From positions 62,001-126,000 of the forward strand of contig NZ_JACEHH010000018.1 of NCBI RefSeq assembly GCF_014154935.1: a stretch of 64,000 nt of DNA, in the 5' to 3' direction. This DNA comes from Stieleria mannarensis. GTDB lineage: Bacteria; Planctomycetota; Planctomycetia; Pirellulales; Pirellulaceae. The stretch's first letter is position 1. Each line of letters opens with the position of its first letter. The translations under genes and the position numbers were made by a program. The notes beneath the pieces were generated by a model. That model did no database searches. It worked only from the letters and a program-made list of their open reading frames with translations, and was not told the DNA's origin. Positions 61,778-64,000 of this stretch are shown here, in pieces.

Positions 61778-62404
61778 ATGATGGATGCCGCGTTTGACAG
61801 TCTGTTTGACGATTCACGGGTCTGTCAACGCACCCCCACGCGGCGGGCATCGATGGAAAAATCGCTGACCGAATCGGAGTTTGCCCGAGCGGTCTCGGTC
61901 GGCTTGCCAAAACTGGTCGCCGTCGCCCGACGGTTGTCCGGGGACGACGAGGTTGCGGCCGAAGCGGTCCAGAACGCATTGCTGAAGGCTTCCAAATCAT
62001 GGCGCAAATTCCGCGGCCAATCGCAAGTCGACACTTGGCTGACCCGAATCGTCATCCATTGTGTTCGCGATGCAATCGCCGCGCAGCGACGCGATGCCGA
62101 GAATCTTCAACCACGACCCGATGCCCCCGGCGATCGACAGAGCGAAACTCTGGTCGCACCGCAGCGTGGGCCGACACAACAAGTGCTCGACGCAGAAATT
62201 CGTTCGGTCGTGGCGACGGCCGTACGCTCGCTGCCGGATCGACAACGGGAGGTGTTCGGTTTGATGGTCTGGCAAAACATGACGGCGCGAGAAGTCGGGC
62301 AGTTGCTGGACATCACGCCGCAAACGGTCCACGCCAATCTGCACGCCGCGCGAAAGCGACTTCGCCAGCTGTTAGGGGACTTCGTTGACGACCAGCGGGA
62401 ATGA
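61778..62404 (+). CDS. ECF-type RNA polymerase sigma factor
   Basis: 208 residues. Region 2 spans AAEAVQNALLKASKSWRKFRGQSQVDTWLTRIVIHCVRDAIAAQRR (~60-105), region 4 the HTH DRQREVFGLMVWQNMTAREVGQLLDITPQTVHANLHAARKRLRQLL (~150-195). A short N-terminal extension (MMDAAFDSL...) precedes MEKSLTESEF; ATG at 61853 is an alternative start. It directs RNA polymerase to a specific regulon, probably of envelope stress. Its TGA overlaps the next start (ATGA), so it is coupled to a membrane protein that may be its anti-sigma factor. Confidence 0.95.
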   Translation: MMDAAFDSLFDDSRVCQRTPTRRASMEKSLTESEFARAVSVGLPKLVAVARRLSGDDEVAAEAVQNALLKASKSWRKFRGQSQVDTWLTRIVIHCVRDAIAAQRRDAENLQPRPDAPGDRQSETLVAPQRGPTQQVLDAEIRSVVATAVRSLPDRQREVFGLMVWQNMTAREVGQLLDITPQTVHANLHAARKRLRQLLGDFVDDQRE

Positions 62405-63735
62405 TAACGATGAACCCAGATGAATTCGACCGACTGATCCGACGCAGCGATCCGGCAACCAACGCTCGGCGATCCGATTCCACCGATCCGTTGTTGCGTG
62501 AGAGCGAGCAACAGTGGGCAACGTTGGCGACGCGGCGTGTCGTCGTGCGACGACGTTTGACGTTGTCATTGGCGGCGCTGGGGCTGTTTGTGATCCTGGG
62601 TGGAACGCTGCGGTGGATGGCGATCAAGTCGACGACGACCAGCCCTCGCCTCGCCGCGGTCGACCCTCCGGCAAACGAGAGGGTTGCTTCGTCACAGGAT
62701 GCAGATGCCTCGATCGACTCGGTGCCCGCAGTTGTGAGCGAGCAGACCAATGCGGCCGAGCCTGGGCGAGTTGCCGCTAACGATCGTCCCGAACCTGCCA
62801 TCCCCCCGAAACGATCGGTCCCTGACAACGACACGGAACGGCAGGACCGGCAAGCGGCCCAACAATTACCCCAGTTTGCGACGTTCATCGACCAGGCCGG
62901 CGAAGTCCACAGTGACGCGTGGCATCAATCACGCGACTTCCTGGCCCATCAAGACGCCCGATCGCAACGAGCGGTGATCGCATTGGTGCCGCAATTGGTG
63001 GATCCACAACGACGCGAAAAAGCGTTCGAATTGGTGTGCGCCGCGGCGGCCCAGTCGCAACGCATCGTTCTACGTCATTGGCTCGCCCAGCCGTCCCTCC
63101 GCACGCTGGCCTTCGATCGTTTGGCCGCCGGCGCGTCGCTGCAGCAAACGACCGAGCTGCTGTCGTTGGCGTTGACCGATGCCGAACGGACGCAGCTTTG
63201 TCGAAACCTGGCCGTTGCGCCGGAACCGGATGCTGCGGACGTGTTGTTGAATCTGGCTCACGACCCGATCTGGAGGTCCTCAGTCGGCGCGGCCGCTCGG
63301 GAATTGCATCCGTCGCACATTCAGTCACTGATCCTGCGGATGCGGGGACGTGACGTCCCGATGCGGACGGCCGCCGCCTTCGTCTTGGCCTCGGTGCCCG
63401 GCAATCAACTCGACCACGTGCTCGCGTCGATGGTGCTCCGCGGACGGTTTCAACAACCCGCCTATCTGGCGCTGCTATCGCGAAACACGCCGCAGGCGAA
63501 AGCCTTTCTGGCCCAAGCCGCCACCCGCCGCGATCTCACCGCGGCGCTCGTTTCGGCTCGTGTTCACTTTGCAACCATTCAACCCATCCTTCAACAGTGG
63601 ATCGCAAACTCCAAAGGACTCCATCATGAACAATCCGATACTTCACCGCAGCAACGACCGAAATTTTTGGCCGGGCGGCACGATGATCGCCGTCGTTGTG
63701 CTGGCTTGCCTGACGCTGGGTCCCCGGTCGGCTGA
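62401..63735 (+). CDS. Single-pass membrane protein, probable anti-sigma-type regulator
   Basis: 444 residues, ATG at 62401 overlapping the sigma factor stop. A ~45-residue cytoplasmic N terminus (MNPDEFDRLIRRSDP, QQWATLATRR) resembles the sigma-binding end of anti-sigma factors; one membrane helix follows (LTLSLAALGLFVILGGTLRW, ~52-71), then a Pro/Ala-rich linker and ~270 residues of HEAT-like helical repeats outside the membrane. No zinc-containing HxxxCxxC motif is seen, so it is not a canonical ZAS protein. The last 110 bp overlap the next gene in another frame, so its final ~36 residues may be unconstrained tail. Confidence 0.75.
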   Translation: MITMNPDEFDRLIRRSDPATNARRSDSTDPLLRESEQQWATLATRRVVVRRRLTLSLAALGLFVILGGTLRWMAIKSTTTSPRLAAVDPPANERVASSQDADASIDSVPAVVSEQTNAAEPGRVAANDRPEPAIPPKRSVPDNDTERQDRQAAQQLPQFATFIDQAGEVHSDAWHQSRDFLAHQDARSQRAVIALVPQLVDPQRREKAFELVCAAAAQSQRIVLRHWLAQPSLRTLAFDRLAAGASLQQTTELLSLALTDAERTQLCRNLAVAPEPDAADVLLNLAHDPIWRSSVGAAARELHPSHIQSLILRMRGRDVPMRTAAAFVLASVPGNQLDHVLASMVLRGRFQQPAYLALLSRNTPQAKAFLAQAATRRDLTAALVSARVHFATIQPILQQWIANSKGLHHEQSDTSPQQRPKFLAGRHDDRRRCAGLPDAGSPVG

Positions 63736-64000
63736 GGCCCAGGGCAACGTCGATCAACCGGCGCCGGACTTTGTCACCAAGGTCTACAACATCGCCGACC
63801 TCTTGGATGCGCCCAGCATGCTCCAAGGCGACGCGCAGCAATCCGAAACGACCGTTGGCGGCGGCGGGATGGGGTTTGGTGGTGCCGATGGGATGGGGGC
63901 GGAAATGGGAGGCGGAATGTTTCGAATCCCAGAAAATATCCTACCGCAGTTGGCGGGCGGCGGGATGGGGGGCGGCGGCATGGGAGGCTTTATGGGTGGC
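63626..64000 (+). CDS. Secreted Gly/Met-rich protein, 3' end beyond the window
   Basis: Start ATG at 63626 inside the previous gene, in a different frame, with AAGGA (63614-63618) seven bases upstream. The visible 125 codons encode a long signal peptide (MIAVVVLACLTLGPRSAEAQ), then DFVTKVYNIADLLDAPS, a segment resembling the 'VYxVADLL' start of planctomycete secretin-associated proteins, and a low-complexity part with GGGGMGFGG and GGGMGGGGMGGF. Probably an exported partner of the sigma factor unit. The family cannot be fixed without the rest of the gene. Confidence 0.7.
   Translation, partial: MNNPILHRSNDRNFWPGGTMIAVVVLACLTLGPRSAEAQGNVDQPAPDFVTKVYNIADLLDAPSMLQGDAQQSETTVGGGGMGFGGADGMGAEMGGGMFRIPENILPQLAGGGMGGGGMGGFMGG

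Noticed and set aside
1-64000. tRNA, rRNA, transposases, prophage or integrative element genes
   Set aside because: Looked for T-loop-like GTTCGAATC words, rRNA-like stretches and DDE, serine or tyrosine recombinase motifs in the translations; none was convincing.

Overview
The window reads as chromosomal DNA of a GC-rich planctomycete, most likely a member of the Pirellulaceae (Rhodopirellula, Rubripirellula or Stieleria-like). The grounds are marker families visible in the translations: a DUF1559 pseudopilin-like protein, several PVC-type 'membrane-bound dehydrogenase' proteins joined to HEAT repeats and CxxCH haem sites, a Planctomycete cytochrome c/WD40 protein, an oversized secretin, many signal peptides and lipoboxes, and intergenic spaces full of dispersed hairpin repeats. 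I saw no rRNA, tRNA, transposase, prophage or CRISPR array.

Layout. 1-5153: secreted PPC-domain protein followed by a haem/WD40/coiled-coil protein. 5344-8752 (minus): a three-gene unit DUF1559 > GNAT > AGE epimerase joined by 4-nt overlaps, preceded by a His-rich lipoprotein. 8920-12248 (plus): EamA transporter, zinc alcohol dehydrogenase, secreted aldose 1-epimerase. 12644-19915 (minus): small lipoprotein, Ser/Thr kinase, and a split redox pair (SGNH-propeller-HEAT plus HEAT-cupredoxin-haem). 20280-29838 (minus): cysteine desulfurase, Nudix protein, PQQ-like lipoprotein, K+ channel, lipoprotein and a giant secretin. 30125-32600 (plus): guanine deaminase and DNA polymerase IV. 32674-35066 (minus): LuxR-type response regulator and a YdcF protein around a compositionally odd 0.7-kb gap. 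35214-38942 (plus): the fully fused SGNH-propeller-HEAT-haem-discoidin protein. 39062-43940 (minus): FAD/Fe-S oxidoreductase > moaD > moaE > cysteine desulfurase. 44255-48831 (plus): ThuA-propeller-HEAT protein and its HEAT-haem partner. 48832-61418: mixed single genes (cytochrome, zinc ribbon, DUF4430, aldo/keto reductase, DUF6807, PyrD, AMP nucleosidase, amidohydrolase). 61778-64000 (plus): ECF sigma factor, a likely membrane anti-sigma-type protein and a Gly/Met-rich secreted protein that runs off the window.

How the genes fit together. The dominant theme is extracytoplasmic carbohydrate and redox chemistry: secreted multi-module proteins combine hydrolase-like or carbohydrate-binding heads, propellers, HEAT scaffolds, blue-copper and c-haem electron carriers, next to sugar epimerases and mutarotases. 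A second theme is sulfur and molybdenum cofactor supply (two cysteine desulfurases, MoaD, MoaE). The most striking pattern is that the same propeller-HEAT-haem architecture occurs once as a single polypeptide and twice split into adjacent genes at the HEAT/haem boundary. The intergenic DNA carries several distinct families of imperfect inverted repeats and several tandem micro-repeats.
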